A DNA stretch of 64,000 nucleotides from Siphonodentalium dalli (Eukaryota; Mollusca; Scaphopoda; Gadilida; Siphonodentaliidae). Numbering within the stretch: position 1 is the first letter of the stretch; the number at the start of each line of letters is the position of its first letter. The stretch spans positions 55,671,949 to 55,735,948 of the forward strand of contig CP136065.1 in assembly GCA_032622095.1 (NCBI GenBank). The letters run 5' to 3'. Below are positions 11,946 to 23,540 of the stretch, piece after piece. Below the pieces are notes generated by a model. The model saw only the letters and a program-made list of their open reading frames with translations, was not told the DNA's origin and searched no databases. The position numbers were made by a program, and so were the translations under genes.

Positions 11946-12126
11946 TTATATCCTATCTCCCTACTTTACGACAATTCCCTGGGTACCACTGTTGGGCTAA
12001 ATAATTAAAGACTAAGACATATTTGCGTAATGGCAATTCTTTAATCGAATTACCGAAATTAAGACAACCATCGGCATGTGGCGCGGCCTCGATTGAACAA
12101 TATGCAACCTGGGTGTACCACGCCAC
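11946..12126. repeat. 181-bp direct repeat, left copy
   Basis: Nearly identical to 12473-12653 (offset 527). It begins TTATATCCTATCTCCC and ends GTGTACCACGCCAC. Just beyond it lies a hairpin, GTATGGCACG...CGTGCCATAC, at about 12140-12172. The pair could be terminal or split repeats of the tyrosine-recombinase element to the right, or a local duplication. Confidence 0.85.
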
Positions 12127-12246
12127 ACGCCTAAACCAAAAAAGGTATGGCACGGCACCGGTTCGTGCCATACTAAACACTAACCAGTCACTGGAGGAAG
12201 AGGGGGGGGGGGCAGAAGCCCACACCTGAAAGGGTGGGATGGCGGG

Positions 12247-12472
12247 TAGAAATTATTGACCTTGTGGTCTGTGCGAAATTCGTATGAATGGGCAGTCGGG
12301 TATCGACAACGTCACCACGAAGACAATCAATCAAGGTACCCGACTTTCTCGTGGTTGGCGCTCAGATGTTCACTTGACCTCTAAATTTCTAAACCGCTGA
12401 CCCCGGTCGCAGGTCGATACAATATTAAGGTCGACCGTCTATAAAAAAATCTTTTCCTTCGTAAAATTTATT
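12247..12472. repeat. Structured repeat, copy 1 (possible RNA-derived element)
   Basis: About 226 bp that reappear almost unchanged at 23312-23540; I count only a few substitutions, a 4-bp indel and a poly-A length change. It contains two interleaved complementary pairs. AGTCGGGTA (12294-12302) pairs with TACCCGACT (12337-12345), and ACCACGA (12314-12320) pairs with TCGTGGT (12349-12355), which is a pseudoknot order. TATCGAC and GTCGATA give a possible longer pairing. The TTGGCGCTCAGATG and GGTCGATAC words resemble weak pol III A and B boxes. A SINE or other RNA-derived repeat is possible but not proven. Confidence 0.6.
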
Positions 12473-12653
12473 TTATATCCTATCTCCCTACTTTACGACA
12501 ATTCCCTGGGTACCACTGTTGGGCTAAATAATTAAAGACTAAGACATATTTGCGTAATGGCAATTCTTTAATCGAATTACCGAAATTAAGACAACCATCG
12601 GCATGTGGCGCGGCCCCGATTGAACAATATGCAACCTGGGTGTACCACGCCAC
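12473..12653. repeat. 181-bp direct repeat, right copy
   Basis: Partner of 11946-12126, differing by very few bases. It is followed directly by a different sequence leading into the hairpin minisatellite. Confidence 0.85.
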
Positions 12654-12799
12654 TTGCCGAGTGAAGTGTTGGACGCGAGCTCGGCATACACCCACCAGAA
12701 GCCAATAAAAAAAACCAGTATAAAGACTGAGAAAAGAACCCACCTATAAAAAGAAAGTGTAAAATTACGCAACGCCAGTGCGGGGAAATGAGAAAAACC

Positions 12800-13437
12800 C
12801 ACTGCAACCCCAGAGACTGATTAGCGCTGAAAAAAAAACACCAAAAATAGTCACTATAAAAGTGAAACCGGCGCTACCAGAGACTGATGAGCGCGGAAAA
12901 AAATTAACCAAAAAAACAATAGTGAAGAATAACCAAAAAAAAACTATCACTGTAACAGCGAAAAAGAAAACACAAACCATCACTGGAACAGTGAAACCGG
13001 CGCTACCAGAGACTGATGAGCGCTGGGGAAAAAAAATATTAATCACCAAAAAACCGTCACTGGAACAGTGAAACCGGCGCTACCAGAGACTGATGAGCGC
13101 TAAAAAAAAAAAAATATTAACCACCAAAAAACCATCACTGTAACAGTGAAACCAGCGCTACCATAGACTGGTGAGCGCAACCAAATAACCATCACTATAA
13201 AAGTGAAACCGGCGCTACCAGAGACTGATGAGCGCTAGAAAATAAATCACCAAAAAACCAATAGTGAAGAATAACCAAAAAAAAACTATCACTATAACAG
13301 TGAAAAAGAAAACACAAACCATCACTGGAACAGTGAAACCGGCGCCACCAGAGACTGATGAGCGCTTAAAAAAATTAAATATTAACCACCAAAAAAAAAA
13401 AACCATCACTGGAACAGTGAAACCGGCGCTACAATTA
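12800..13437. repeat. Minisatellite whose units carry two hairpins
   Basis: The words CCAGAGACTGATGAGCGC and GTGAAACCGGCGCTACC recur about seven times at irregular spacing of roughly 60-130 bp, joined by A-rich spacers. Within a unit, CACTGGAACAGTG forms one small hairpin. GGCGCT...AGCGC around the ACTGATG word forms another. Long frames on both strands come from the repeat itself. The array ends where the GC-rich recombinase island begins. Confidence 0.85.
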
Positions 13438-13439
13438 TC

Positions 13440-15640
13440 AACCAAAAAAACCATCACGAGCACAGCGCGACCAGTACAACCATTGCGCACCACCAGCAGA
13501 GGCAGGGGGCGGATGTCGGTCGGACATGAAACGGAAACCGGGCCATGAAGGACATGTAAACTGTGTAGCGCATACGCGGACAACGCTCGGGCGCAGCTTG
13601 GAACAGAAAATTAGGGGGGGTTCGGAAAACAGGAAACAAGGACAGGGAGAGACCAGGCAGTGAGATCCCCCACGCGTGCTGCGACACGACTTACAGGCCG
13701 GATAACCCCGCCAAACCCCTCCCAGTTGCGGAAATCGGACTGTGCGTGCCCGTCGAGTCGGCAAACGGAACTGCAGATAACGACGCCCGGCATTGATGGA
13801 AGGGTGCCAGCTCGGCCGCTGTGACTGAGCTATACGAGGGTGGCAAGACGCACGAACGGAAACGGGCAATCGCGGAACTCTTGTTATGACAACGGCGGAT
13901 GACGGATGTACTTACGAAACGCGGCGGAGTTCCAGCGCCCGAGCATCCGGATTTGTTCATCGGAGTAACCCCGCGATGCTGCCAAGCTCGCCCCTCCTAT
14001 CCGAAAGGAGTGAGACTTGAAATCCCGGTCATCCAATCGCAGAATTGACAACACTCTCCGGAGAACGGCATTGGAATGCGCCCGTGTTATGCCCCGACCG
14101 TCCGGTGAGCAGAAGAAGGGGCCCGCCGTCGAAACGCGATGTTTAGTGAAGACGGAAATGAGTATGCGGACAAAAGGTGGGATCCTCTAACTTGCCAATA
14201 GCGACCACTTGTGGCAATCTATTAACTCTGTGCTTGAAATGCCGGAAGCAGATGTCGACGAAGGCGGGCGTGACCGTGACATCGGAAACGAGCAGGACAG
14301 TTAGATGAGGGGCAGAGAGTGAAGTGCACATTTCGCCGATACGGGCCAGCGCGTAGAACGCGAATACGAATAGTGCGCGGAAAAGGACAATTCCGTGTGT
14401 GATGCCACGCAACAGGGCAATACAGCGATCATAGAGTGTAACATGGGAACAGTAATTGGTCGGCGCGGGTCGCCGCTCGGGCGCAAGCGTTGAAAGCCCG
14501 CGAGCATTTTGTGAATCCGGAAATGTGTAGTGGGAGTCGCTAAGCCCTGAACATTGTGCTGATATGCGATGACCGACAAAACACTACGCACCGTGGCGGT
14601 GCTATACCCGATCTGGAAAAGATGTGCGAGAAAGAGCCCCAGCGTGCTCACGTTAACGGGCGGAAATGGACGGACGTTAAAGCGGGAAGCAAACTGAACA
14701 AAAAACCCCATTGCCGGGCGTATACTGCCGAGATGAACAAGTAAGGGCAGCATCGAGTAACCGAGTCATAGTTCCCACAAGGTGTCGATGGTCAGCGACG
14801 CAGGCAACGGAGTCTGTTCCGGGTCGGCCTATGGGGTCAGCCGGTGGAATATCGAGCTCAGAAGCCACGGTAGCGTAAGTCTGTGGCTGTCCTAATGCCG
14901 ACGAGGGACCGCGGCACCCTGAACGGGAGACGATTCCACCAAGTCCCAGCCATGCGTCCTGCAACTTTGGAGCCAGACGCGCCTTGTCCTCTGCAGAAAG
15001 CACTAACGGGATTGAGAGGAGAGGCCCGCTATACTGACCCGGAAAACACACTGCTCGTCTTCCCCGCGAATATCGACCGAAGCAGCGACCGATGCAACCT
15101 CCTCGGACATGACCACAGCACGCACCCGACCACACGACGATCGCGCACCAACCGATGACGCTGGAGTCGACCGCACCGACCTATGACGCACACTGCCAGG
15201 CACACGCGTGACCCGCGGCCGTACGGGACAAACAATTGAAGGCGCGGCCGTAGAATATGTACCACTCCTGGCGGGCATCCCCTTCGAACGGGCAGGGACG
15301 CCGGCTGGTAATGCATGCCTGGTCCCCCGCGATGGCCCAACCACTTCCACCGGGACGTCGGGTACTAATCGGTGTCTGGTCATTGCTGTCGCTTTCGGCA
15401 TCTGAAAAAAAGGAGAAAACAAGTACTAAGGTCATAAATAGAGGCGTAACCGACGCCCCGGCCAGCACGCCGTATCGGATGACGACCGTTATAGCCCGGA
15501 GACCACCGTATGATGCACCAAAACCCACCGGTACATCATGGCGAGCGCCCACACCAACTAGGGTAGCTGATGCCACCAACCATCTACTTAACACAATCAC
15601 TGCATTAACCACCAACAGTAATGCTACTAAACAGTAAAAC
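13440..15640. mobile_element. GC-rich island: decayed tyrosine-recombinase element
   Basis: The base composition changes sharply here from AT-rich surroundings to clearly GC-rich sequence. The island holds the recombinase pseudogene at 13884-15402 on the minus strand. The element class could be DIRS/Ngaro-like or Crypton-like; no reverse transcriptase was seen, so a Crypton or a truncated retroelement are both open. Element termini were not found. The direct repeats at 11946-12653 and the adjacent minisatellite may belong to it. Confidence 0.6.
13884..15402 (-). pseudogene. Tyrosine recombinase (phage-integrase fold), frameshifted
   Basis: A tyrosine recombinase cuts and rejoins DNA through a covalent phosphotyrosine. 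The minus strand shows most of one. An acceptor-like run (TTTTTTTCAG) directly precedes ATG at about 15402, followed by a long Arg/Ser/Pro-rich part. Then come RLLDAALTCSSRQYT and the helical N-terminal domain (FLAHLFQIGYSTATVRSVLS). The first catalytic arginine is in AFYALARIGEMC (codon 14343-14341). The HxxR box is HSFRIGGAS (14012-14001), the Trp is in MLGRWNS, and the nucleophile is in RKYIR (Tyr codon 13910-13908). The frame ends naturally soon after, at 13886-13884. Frameshifts near 14700, 14405 and 14165 break it, so it is probably inactive although all catalytic residues survive. Confidence 0.85.
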
Positions 15641-16869
15641 CAGGTTAGGCCTCTAAGCTGCAATGGAAATAACCATGTGTATAAAAATGATAGCAGAAAC
15701 CTTCCCCTCAATGATATCGCATATGATGGCCAACACACATGTGGGGAAAAACTGCATGGCATTGTAAACCGGTTTTATAACAGACTACCGGGACAGTGCA
15801 TACTATGTAACTAAGATATATGGTTAGACAGGAAGAAAATAATCAAAGGGGCAGAACGGCATGAAGAATATCGGATCAAACCATAATCGAACTCGATCTA
15901 TAGTCGTGCGTTGAGAACTCAGACCAAGTTTATGGAACCTAACAGCTGAACAATGGTTGAATTGTCGAAGCATGCATGATTTCAATGGCAATGGGCCATA
16001 ATCCTTTAAAATATATCGGATTTCGATCTGTATTGAGTGCGGAGAAATGCATACACAACATTTGGCACCGATCAGCGTGAAAAGAGGTCAGTTATAGCAC
16101 CATGCGTAAAGTGTCTACAGACAGACGGACGGACGGACAGACGGACAAACAAGTGGTAAAACCGGACCACGACCCTATGGATACCATGCGATCACCGCGA
16201 CACCACTCCCCATGAGGAATATTACCTAACCGAGTGTGGTTTAAAGGATTACTATCCTCATGAAACAACAAAACTCCATCGGAAAGCCACCCCTATTGTG
16301 ATCACAATGATCCAAGTCCCATAAAAATCGCGTAATAAATAAGCCGAGAAATAAATAAATAATACCACCCTCGGTTGTCTGCTTTCTCCGTCGCAAAAAC
16401 TCGCATGACGTCAAGCGAGGTAAACTAATTAAAAACAGGAATCGGAGTCGGAGTTAATTATCAGCGCGATAGTGTAATGTAATTACTGCGGGGCATATCA
16501 ATAGCATTGTGTACACATGGTGAATTGTCAACGCGCGGTGAGTTATCTTCACTTGTGATTTATCTTAAGTGCTGTTTGGAAAGTTAATGTTTTGACAAAA
16601 ACTATAGAAGGCCGATTGAGCGGGGTAGATAACACTTTCGTGTCAAAAATAAAGCTTATGAAAACACGAGCCGGCATGTGAACTTTATTCGGATGCGTGT
16701 TCGCGATGTTGTATATCTGTCACTGTATATTTTGTATATAAATACTTTTCGTTATTCTGTCCATCTTATGTATATAAATTCGTTTTCTCAATATCCATTC
16801 ATGTTATTTAATTGGATCAAAGAATAAAGCAATTCAGTGTCCCGTATTTACAATCATTCATTCGTGACA
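15641..16869. other. No gene seen; short GACGGACGG-type repeat
   Basis: The sequence returns to AT-rich. A run of ACAGACGGACGGACGG type lies near 16118-16152, a motif also found in the repeats at 29905 and 31795. TATA-like words upstream of 16837 could serve the THAP frame but are common in such DNA. Confidence 0.4.
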
Positions 16870-17034
16870 ATGCCATATAAATGCAGTGTTTTCGGCTGTG
16901 GCCGGTCTAGTGACTCTCGGTTAGGTATAATGCTGTATTCATTTCCAAACGATGATCGTTTACGTGACATTTGGCGGGATTCCGGTGGGAAACCCGTTGC
17001 GCAAAATCAGAAACCGATTACATACACCAAATAA
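16870..17034 (+). CDS. THAP-type zinc-finger N-terminal fragment
   Basis: The frame from the internal ATG at 16870 reads MPYKCSVFGCGRSSDSRLG, then LYSFPNDDRLRDIW, and stops after about 54 residues. It also stays open upstream to 16837. An N-terminal MP-x-x-C-x4-C, an F-x-FP-like segment and a single conserved Trp are the start of the THAP DNA-binding domain, which is shared by P-element-like transposases and by host regulators. The distal Cys-x2-His ligands and the AVPTIF box are absent. The fragment is therefore either a first exon or truncated; no donor was assigned. The downstream word AATAAAGAGCGTT (17032) also occurs in the TTAA elements at 40.7-47.4 kb, which suggests an element origin. 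Confidence 0.6.
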   Translation: MPYKCSVFGCGRSSDSRLGIMLYSFPNDDRLRDIWRDSGGKPVAQNQKPITYTK

Positions 17035-18160
17035 AGAGCGTTTAATTTGACGAGTCAGTCATGGTTACGAATACATACAGTTGCAGTTAAAGTGGGGAGT
17101 ATGTTGATGAATAATTCACGATGACAACTGTTCTAAGTCGAGTCCCCATTTATATAAAGCATGCATATCGGAAATTCGTGTACATGATTGTATTGACCTG
17201 TATTTGTGTAACCAGTAAACAATCACGATGACAATTGTACTAAGTCGAGTCTCTTTACCTTGACGCAATAAAGAGCGTTCACTATTACGATATATTTCGA
17301 AGAAAGAGTGCTTGTATATGTGATTACCTATTAAACTGGATTATTATCCCTCCTTCAAAAAGTGTTATATATGATTGGGCGTTTAAACGAACCACGGCGA
17401 ACGTTGATATATTTTATAATCCTATTGTTATGCGTAATTGACACATAGGTCGAGTTATGACCTGGATATTCAATAGACCGCATCGCTAGAGTGCTAATTT
17501 TATAGGCCAATAACCATGCATAGACGCAGTGAATTTCCATCAGTGACAGTCGGCAAGATTGTTGGGGTGTGGGAAGCAATATTCCGAAATATATATAAAC
17601 ACCATATTGCCCTAATATATACATGATTCATAACCAAGAAAAAATGAATTTATCATATCATATTGGTAATGAATGAATTGATTATAATTGAATAAATCCG
17701 ACAGCAATAAACCGATTTTTTTTCTTCTACCGCGTTACAATAAATTAAAACGAAACGCTCTTTATTCACACACGACTAAGGGCATCTGGAAATTGGAATG
17801 TTTACGAGATGACAATTGCCTAATAACTGTGCAAGTCTTCGCATATATATGCAATCTTTATATGAATATATAATATAACTTGGACTATTCCGGTAACGAA
17901 AAAAAATATATAAATACGAGCACGTGTTTATATAGATAAATGCGCGCCAAACTGAATAATATACAGGCATGGCTTTATAGTAACAGCACATCGCGATGCA
18001 TATAATAATAATAACACGATAAAGACAGTTAATTACGAGAACGGCGATGTGTTCGGCGAAGTTTTGCATTCGCAGTGTGATAACACGACAATCTTCAAAG
18101 GCCGCGATCGACTACATGCAAACTTAAAATACCGCCGATGCGTAGCTATGCGTTGTCAAT
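17035..18160. other. Gene-free stretch with repeated ATAAAGAGCGTT words
   Basis: ATAAAGAGCGTT occurs at about 17031 and 17268, and its complement at about 17753. The same word appears twice in each of the four elements at 40716-47362 and, with a late mismatch, near 55183. No convincing coding frame was found. Confidence 0.5.
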
Positions 18161-18167
18161 GAGTTAT

Positions 18168-18235
18168 CACGTGATCGATCACGTGCTATGCTTCTGTGTA
18201 CATGTGACAATCACGTGATCGGGCCGATCACGTGA
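18168..18235. promoter_or_regulatory. Cluster of four CACGTG E-boxes in two palindromes
   Basis: CACGTGATCGATCACGTG (18168-18185) is a perfect 18-bp palindrome holding two E-boxes. TCACGTGATC-GGGCC-GATCACGTGA (18211-18235) is a second one holding two more. CACGTG is the core site for bHLH-type factors such as USF, MYC/MAX or CLOCK. No adjacent gene was identified, so a regulatory role is conjecture; it may be a foldback-element centre. Confidence 0.5.
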
Positions 18236-18239
18236 CTAC

Positions 18240-20804
18240 GTCTACAACAAAATCTTCGGCTAACTTCGGAATTTTTTATTTAGTCGTTATAAAAAAACGA
18301 TTGGCGGCCGAATATTAGATTATATGCGCCCAATGGACATTTTATATATATATTATCGGTATATTGAAAGAAAATATTATTGTTTTTATTTTCAGGACCG
18401 TATTCCTGTAAACATATTTATTACCAATAAGGATATAACAATACATATTGGGATTGGAGGACAAGTGCGATCCACTTATACAGAACCCCCTCTCCCAATT
18501 TCCGTTTTAACACCGATACATAATAATGTGGGTTGTCAACACGATAGGTATAACATAATGTACAAGTGTATACATACAGTGGATCATTGTATATTATTTG
18601 AAGTATAGTGTATAGTCTCAGCACCCCACCAATTCTAAATAATTTCATTAATGATTTCAAGTAGCTGTTTTAAATGTAATACATGTACCTCATGGTGCAT
18701 TGTTAACATTTGTACAATTTGCATTCAAATGATTCGAGCGCCTTAACAGAACTTTGTCGGATTTTCCTCTTGAGTTGTATCTCGGAAGTAATTTTGCACA
18801 GCTTGAAAGATATGTTCAGTTTATAATCGTTCGAAGTTCGGGTCCCCAAATATAAGTGCCATAACTGACTGTATATTAAAGCGCAGAAGATTATTACGGC
18901 GTGTAATTCTTTCTTCAAAGTGTGGTTGGCATTCCAAAAAAATAGTGGAAAGCATTCGCTACAGAATGTCCACACCTACCTGTAGCAGAAATTGCTATAT
19001 AAGTTTTAAGTTTATCAGCTTGGAGATTAACACATTCACACCACTGTTTACAATGAAGGATGTTTAATAGCCGTTTACCATATGAAAAACATGTTGGTAG
19101 TTGTAATGGCTTAGTTACTAGTGCATTCTTGAACCTATCGAGTGGAATGGTTCATCCTTTTTTTGTTTGTTTGTTGTGTTTTTTGCAGCCAATTTGTTCC
19201 AATCCATAACGCATATGGGGAAGAAAGTGTTATCTGTTCAATTGCTATATGAAATGGGACGATATAAATTTGATGTATTTCTCAGTTCGGATCACAGTTA
19301 TCCTTAACCTTTGACGAGCCGAGACTCAGAAATATTCGCCCTTGTTACATGTACGTTCAAAGACCAAACTCGCAGACCCTACTGCAATTATGTAACTCCC
19401 GAAACCAAAAAGAAACTAGAATGCACTCAGAGAGATGCCAACGTGCGCAAAGGTAATAATTAAAAAATAATTTCACTGTATTTTACTTAATTTATGTAAT
19501 TTAATTTAATGTTAGCAAAACAAGACAATTACCATTTCGCATTCCATCACGGATAAAAGGCAAATTACTATATTAATCATTTAAGTAATTAAAACCAATT
19601 CCATGTCGCCGAAAGGATGAGACTTTAATATCGATTACATTTTTATTTTCAGCGGCATATTTTCATTTTCATTTTCCGAAAGTCAAAGTTGACCGAAGTA
19701 GCAATTATAAGAAATAATTAAAACCATTGATGTAAATATTGATAACAGCCAATATGCAACAATAAATATCAATAATTAATCAATAACGATCATTTTATGT
19801 AACAATAAACTCTTCAAACAGTGTCAACCAATGCGTTTTGTTTTGTGTTACGTCATTCGTCGTATTTGACCCGGAACTCGGTTGAAGGTTAGGCTATTCA
19901 GCCAATTGCGTCGAATTACGAAATCGCGTTTGAATGTCTTTTCCCGCATGATAAAAAGAGGTCTTCGCACGAACCAAAAACGATCACACTTCCCAATTAT
20001 AAGTAAAAATACCCAAATGGAGAAGTCTATGTAGGTCCCGAAGGAGTCTATAGACTCTTTGATGTAGAGTTCTGATGGAGAAAATGTAGGTCGATCTATT
20101 TTTGTCATAACTGACGTATTTTGACCTGGGAGAAAAAATCGAAACCGAGGCTCACTACGAGCATGCCAGTTTTAAATATAGAAACAGGGAATCCCGACAA
20201 ATGGCGAAATCGGCGACAAACAAATAATCGAAAACAACACATAAAATAAACATAGCAAAAACGCGGCACAGTAAAAATGTCAGAAAGCCACGAGGTTTTA
20301 CGTCGTTTTTGGTGACGTCATGGAGTGAAACGGAGTAGAGTGACACCAAGGTACGAATCTGTCTGATCGCCATACTGTTGCGCGAGCGCACGTAACAAGG
20401 AACTTGCCGAATGTCGTCGGAAAAGGCTGAGACTTGTCCGTTTCCCAATCCATGCACTTGAAAGAAGCGAATGAATCGGTTATAATTAAACGTTTGCGCC
20501 TAGTATCAGGTATTCAGTCGATAGGCCGATCACGCAGCGAGGGGTCCAGGAAGATGTAACCTATCTTTGGCGGCACGTGGGGGTCGCGTGACTTCGTGAC
20601 GTCATTGTTCCAAAATGTTGGCGCCGAGAAGCCGAAGTCATAGACGCGCAGACAAGACTTCGGTTGGAAATCTCCATGGCAGGCGAATCTTTACCACTTC
20701 CGCGGAAAGACAAGAAACGCGAGTATTTTAAATATATTCCTGGACCATAGTTTGTGGCAATTAATTGCTTTTGATTCAAAATGTCGCATGTCGACATCTC
20801 GTAT
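18240..20804. other. No gene seen
   Basis: AT-rich sequence with only short frames lacking coding character. No long hairpin, tandem array or copy of other repeats in the window was noticed. Confidence 0.45.
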
Positions 20805-21400
20805 AGCGCAATTACAGCCCCCAAACGCATAACTTTCCGAAAATGGGCTGCCCCGTCAACCGGACGCAAATTGGGGGCATTGACCAAATTATTTTGGAAG
20901 ATTTATAGACCACGACTGATGACCCGTATATTATGAGTTGTCACCTGGATAATTCCGACATGCCAAATAGTCGGACACAGCATGAAATTAACGCGTACAT
21001 GGCTAAAAAGTTATATAAAAGTAAGCATTGTAACATTAGAAAGGGTGGTTCGGTGGCCATTTGGAATGGCGCCCACAGTCTGAAGGAAGATTTGAGAGCA
21101 AGGTTAGTTTCAGATGTTGGAAAATAGCCCTGGATCATTTAGCTTTAGAAAAACCAGTTATATTTTATTCAAACATAACAGCATATAGCGAAAGTACAGC
21201 CCCCAACATCATAAATTTCCGCAAAGAAGTTGCTATGGCAACCGGTCGCAATGTGGTGGGATCTACCCAAAATTCCTAGGATATTGATAGACTGCGGGTG
21301 ATACCCATATAGTATGAATTGTCACGATGAGAATCCTGCCATGGCAAATGGTCTGCCCCAACCTTGAAGGAAGGCATAAGTTACTATAAATTCATTGAAA
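20805..21400. repeat. Two diverged tandem units of about 385 bp
   Basis: ACAGCCCCCAA-C-CATAA-TTTCCG at about 20813 recurs near 21195. The trailing parts also match: a GATTTATAGAC/GATTGATAGAC segment, TGAC/GATACCC-TAT and AGTATGAATTGTCAC-like words. The units are well diverged. Unit length is similar to that in the TTAA element at 10862-11660, but I saw no clear sequence match. Confidence 0.6.
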
Positions 21401-23311
21401 AGTAAGCATGTATGCAACCAATCTCGTCTGAGTAAAGTTATCGCAAAAGAATCACGACCCAAACGAGTTCAGTCCTCGTGAGGCTAATTAGCACTCATAG
21501 CACAAACCCCACTCACTGGACCACAATGATCAAATCTAAAATAATAATTATTGTGAACATGACCATAGTGTCGTAGAAATCCGCTCAATCTACATGATAA
21601 CCTATGTGCCCGCATACATAACTATTATGTAACAGAGTTTGTAATAGTAACAACGGAAAAGTCTGTTTCATGAAAAATGTCTAACAAACGGGCTGACAAA
21701 AATGCCCTTGTCCACCTAAAATCAGACATAAATAGACATAACAACATGAGAAAAATTAGAGCATACATCGGGGTAAAGGGGGGGGGGGCACTAATAGATG
21801 TGAACTAAAAAGCTTTATGTACCAGAAAAGTGACTTGGAAACAGAATATATCTGCAATATTATGACAATGTTTGGGCAGTCAAATGTAAAACAAAACTAT
21901 ACCTCAACAGTAACATTAGGCAGCCCATTATGAAAAGTGACATACAATGAAGAGCCAAGGAACAATTCTTATGATTAGTGTTTACGGTAACGTGTGAAAA
22001 ACGTCCGCTAAAATTGTCAGTCAGGTTTTCTTGGGGAGCTAGTCGCCATATTTCTATTGTAGACACATGTTCCTGATGTTGTCATTTATGAATTCGTGGC
22101 AGGTACATGAAAATCTGCCACGAAAGCAAATCGACCCTTCTAACGGGCAAATGTATGATGTGAAATAGATGCTGACCGTTTGTTCAAGTCGTTGGAATTA
22201 ATTTCATTGCCTGATTATCCACGATTTATATAAGTTTTGTACCGCTTACAGATGAAAATGTTGATACTCTAAAAGTTTAGAATTACTACTCCAGTCGAAA
22301 GCGAGATTACAAGATGTCGTATTATGACCCAAAGTACATAACTAGAAAAATTACATGTTTTATATATTAAAAAACAAATTTATAACTGGGAAAGTACCGT
22401 ATTCCGACGAAATATGTCATATTTCACGACGGACTCACGGTGGGGGTTCGCTTCCGGTCAATTCTAGTTTGGTGCACTGGAAGAAAACATCGCGAAGAAA
22501 AGTACGGTTTATAAAATGTAAATATAAAGTAATCGAGAAATTGTCGGTTATCAGATACAAACATAGAGCTTATACTGACGAGAACTTTGTTGATTATTGA
22601 ATATTATGTGTGAAAAACATGAAGTTCATCCATTCTAGGCCGGTGAGTAATTAGTGATCATCGGGATGTAGGGTGTAATCCGCCGTGGCCACATTGACCA
22701 AACTTGCCATCCGCTTAAGAGCCAGCCCACTGCATTGCGCACCTGTCAACCCACCACAAAGTAGTCATAAAAAGCAAATCGCCACATATTCGCGTGCAAC
22801 GGATAAAGGGTGGCTGCCCCGATGAATTTGGAGCTAAAACAGTGATGGAGCTCCTAACAAGGTGGGCTCTCGCCTCCGGGAAACCTAGCTGAATGCCAAG
22901 TCAAATGTCTCAATCCAAATATACCTGTGAAAAATAAGAATGGAATGACGAAAACCTTAATCTTCAAACATAGCCCTAGAAACTAGTCAGAGGGTTATAG
23001 TGGTCCATTTCAAGATAACTGTCCTCGAGCCTTTCGACATTAAATTGATATAGTCAGCGTTGGCAGTCAATGAATTCTCATTCCTGGTGGGCAGGGTCAA
23101 TGGAAAGTGCATATTACCTGTATAAGTCTTCATAGCATTTTTGCAAACGTCATGCATAAGCCGAACACAGCTCTGGTTAACAACGCATCTCACATGAACA
23201 CAGACAATCATTTCAAGACAGCATCCCCAGACTGGAATAGACTGCACTCATAGCAAACACATAGATGGTGATGATACATCAGTAGACCCAAAAGTATCTC
23301 GAAACAGGAGC
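21401..23311. other. No gene seen
   Basis: AT-rich sequence with a poly-G run at about 21779-21788. The short frames here do not resemble coding exons, and no terminal repeats were recognised. Confidence 0.45.
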
Positions 23312-23540
23312 TAGAAATTATTGACCTTGTGGTCTGTGCGAAATTCGTATGAATGGGCAGTCGGGTATCGACAACGTCACCACGAAGACAATCAATCAAT
23401 CAAGGTACCCGACTTTCTCGTGGTTGGCGCTCAGATGTTCACTTGACCTCGAAATTTCTAAACCGCTGACCCCGGTCGCAAGTCGATACAATATTAAGGT
23501 CGACCGTCTATAAAAATCTTTTCCTTCGTAAAATTTATTA
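23312..23540. repeat. Structured repeat, copy 2
   Basis: Nearly identical to 12247-12472 although the flanks differ. Both interleaved pairings of copy 1 are kept. On the right it joins repeat R directly (ATATCGATGCCGATGAAAAC), where the locus at 35735 has ATATCAAACGCCGATG and no structured repeat. It therefore behaves like an insertion into R. Confidence 0.6.

Larger units (their letters stand above)
9980..11950. repeat. Dispersed repeat R, copy split by a TTAA element
   Basis: The left part (9980-10170, starting TGGGGTGATTTCTGGTCAAA) matches 35339-35520. The right part (11752-11945, starting AGGTCCACCCCATATAT) matches 35534-35735. In the second locus these two parts are contiguous. The intervening 10175-11747 is therefore an insertion. 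Confidence 0.85.

Noticed and set aside
12800-13437. Hammerhead ribozyme in the minisatellite (CTGATGAG and GTGAAAC words in every unit)
   Set aside because: The two core words are present, but the order and spacing do not allow helix II between CTGATGA and GAAA, and no suitable helix III plus cleavage triplet lies between GAAAC and the next CTGATGA.
12765-13583. Frames of 94-122 residues across the hairpin minisatellite
   Set aside because: Lys/Thr-rich or Phe/Val-rich repeats arise from A-rich tandem units; no independent coding evidence.
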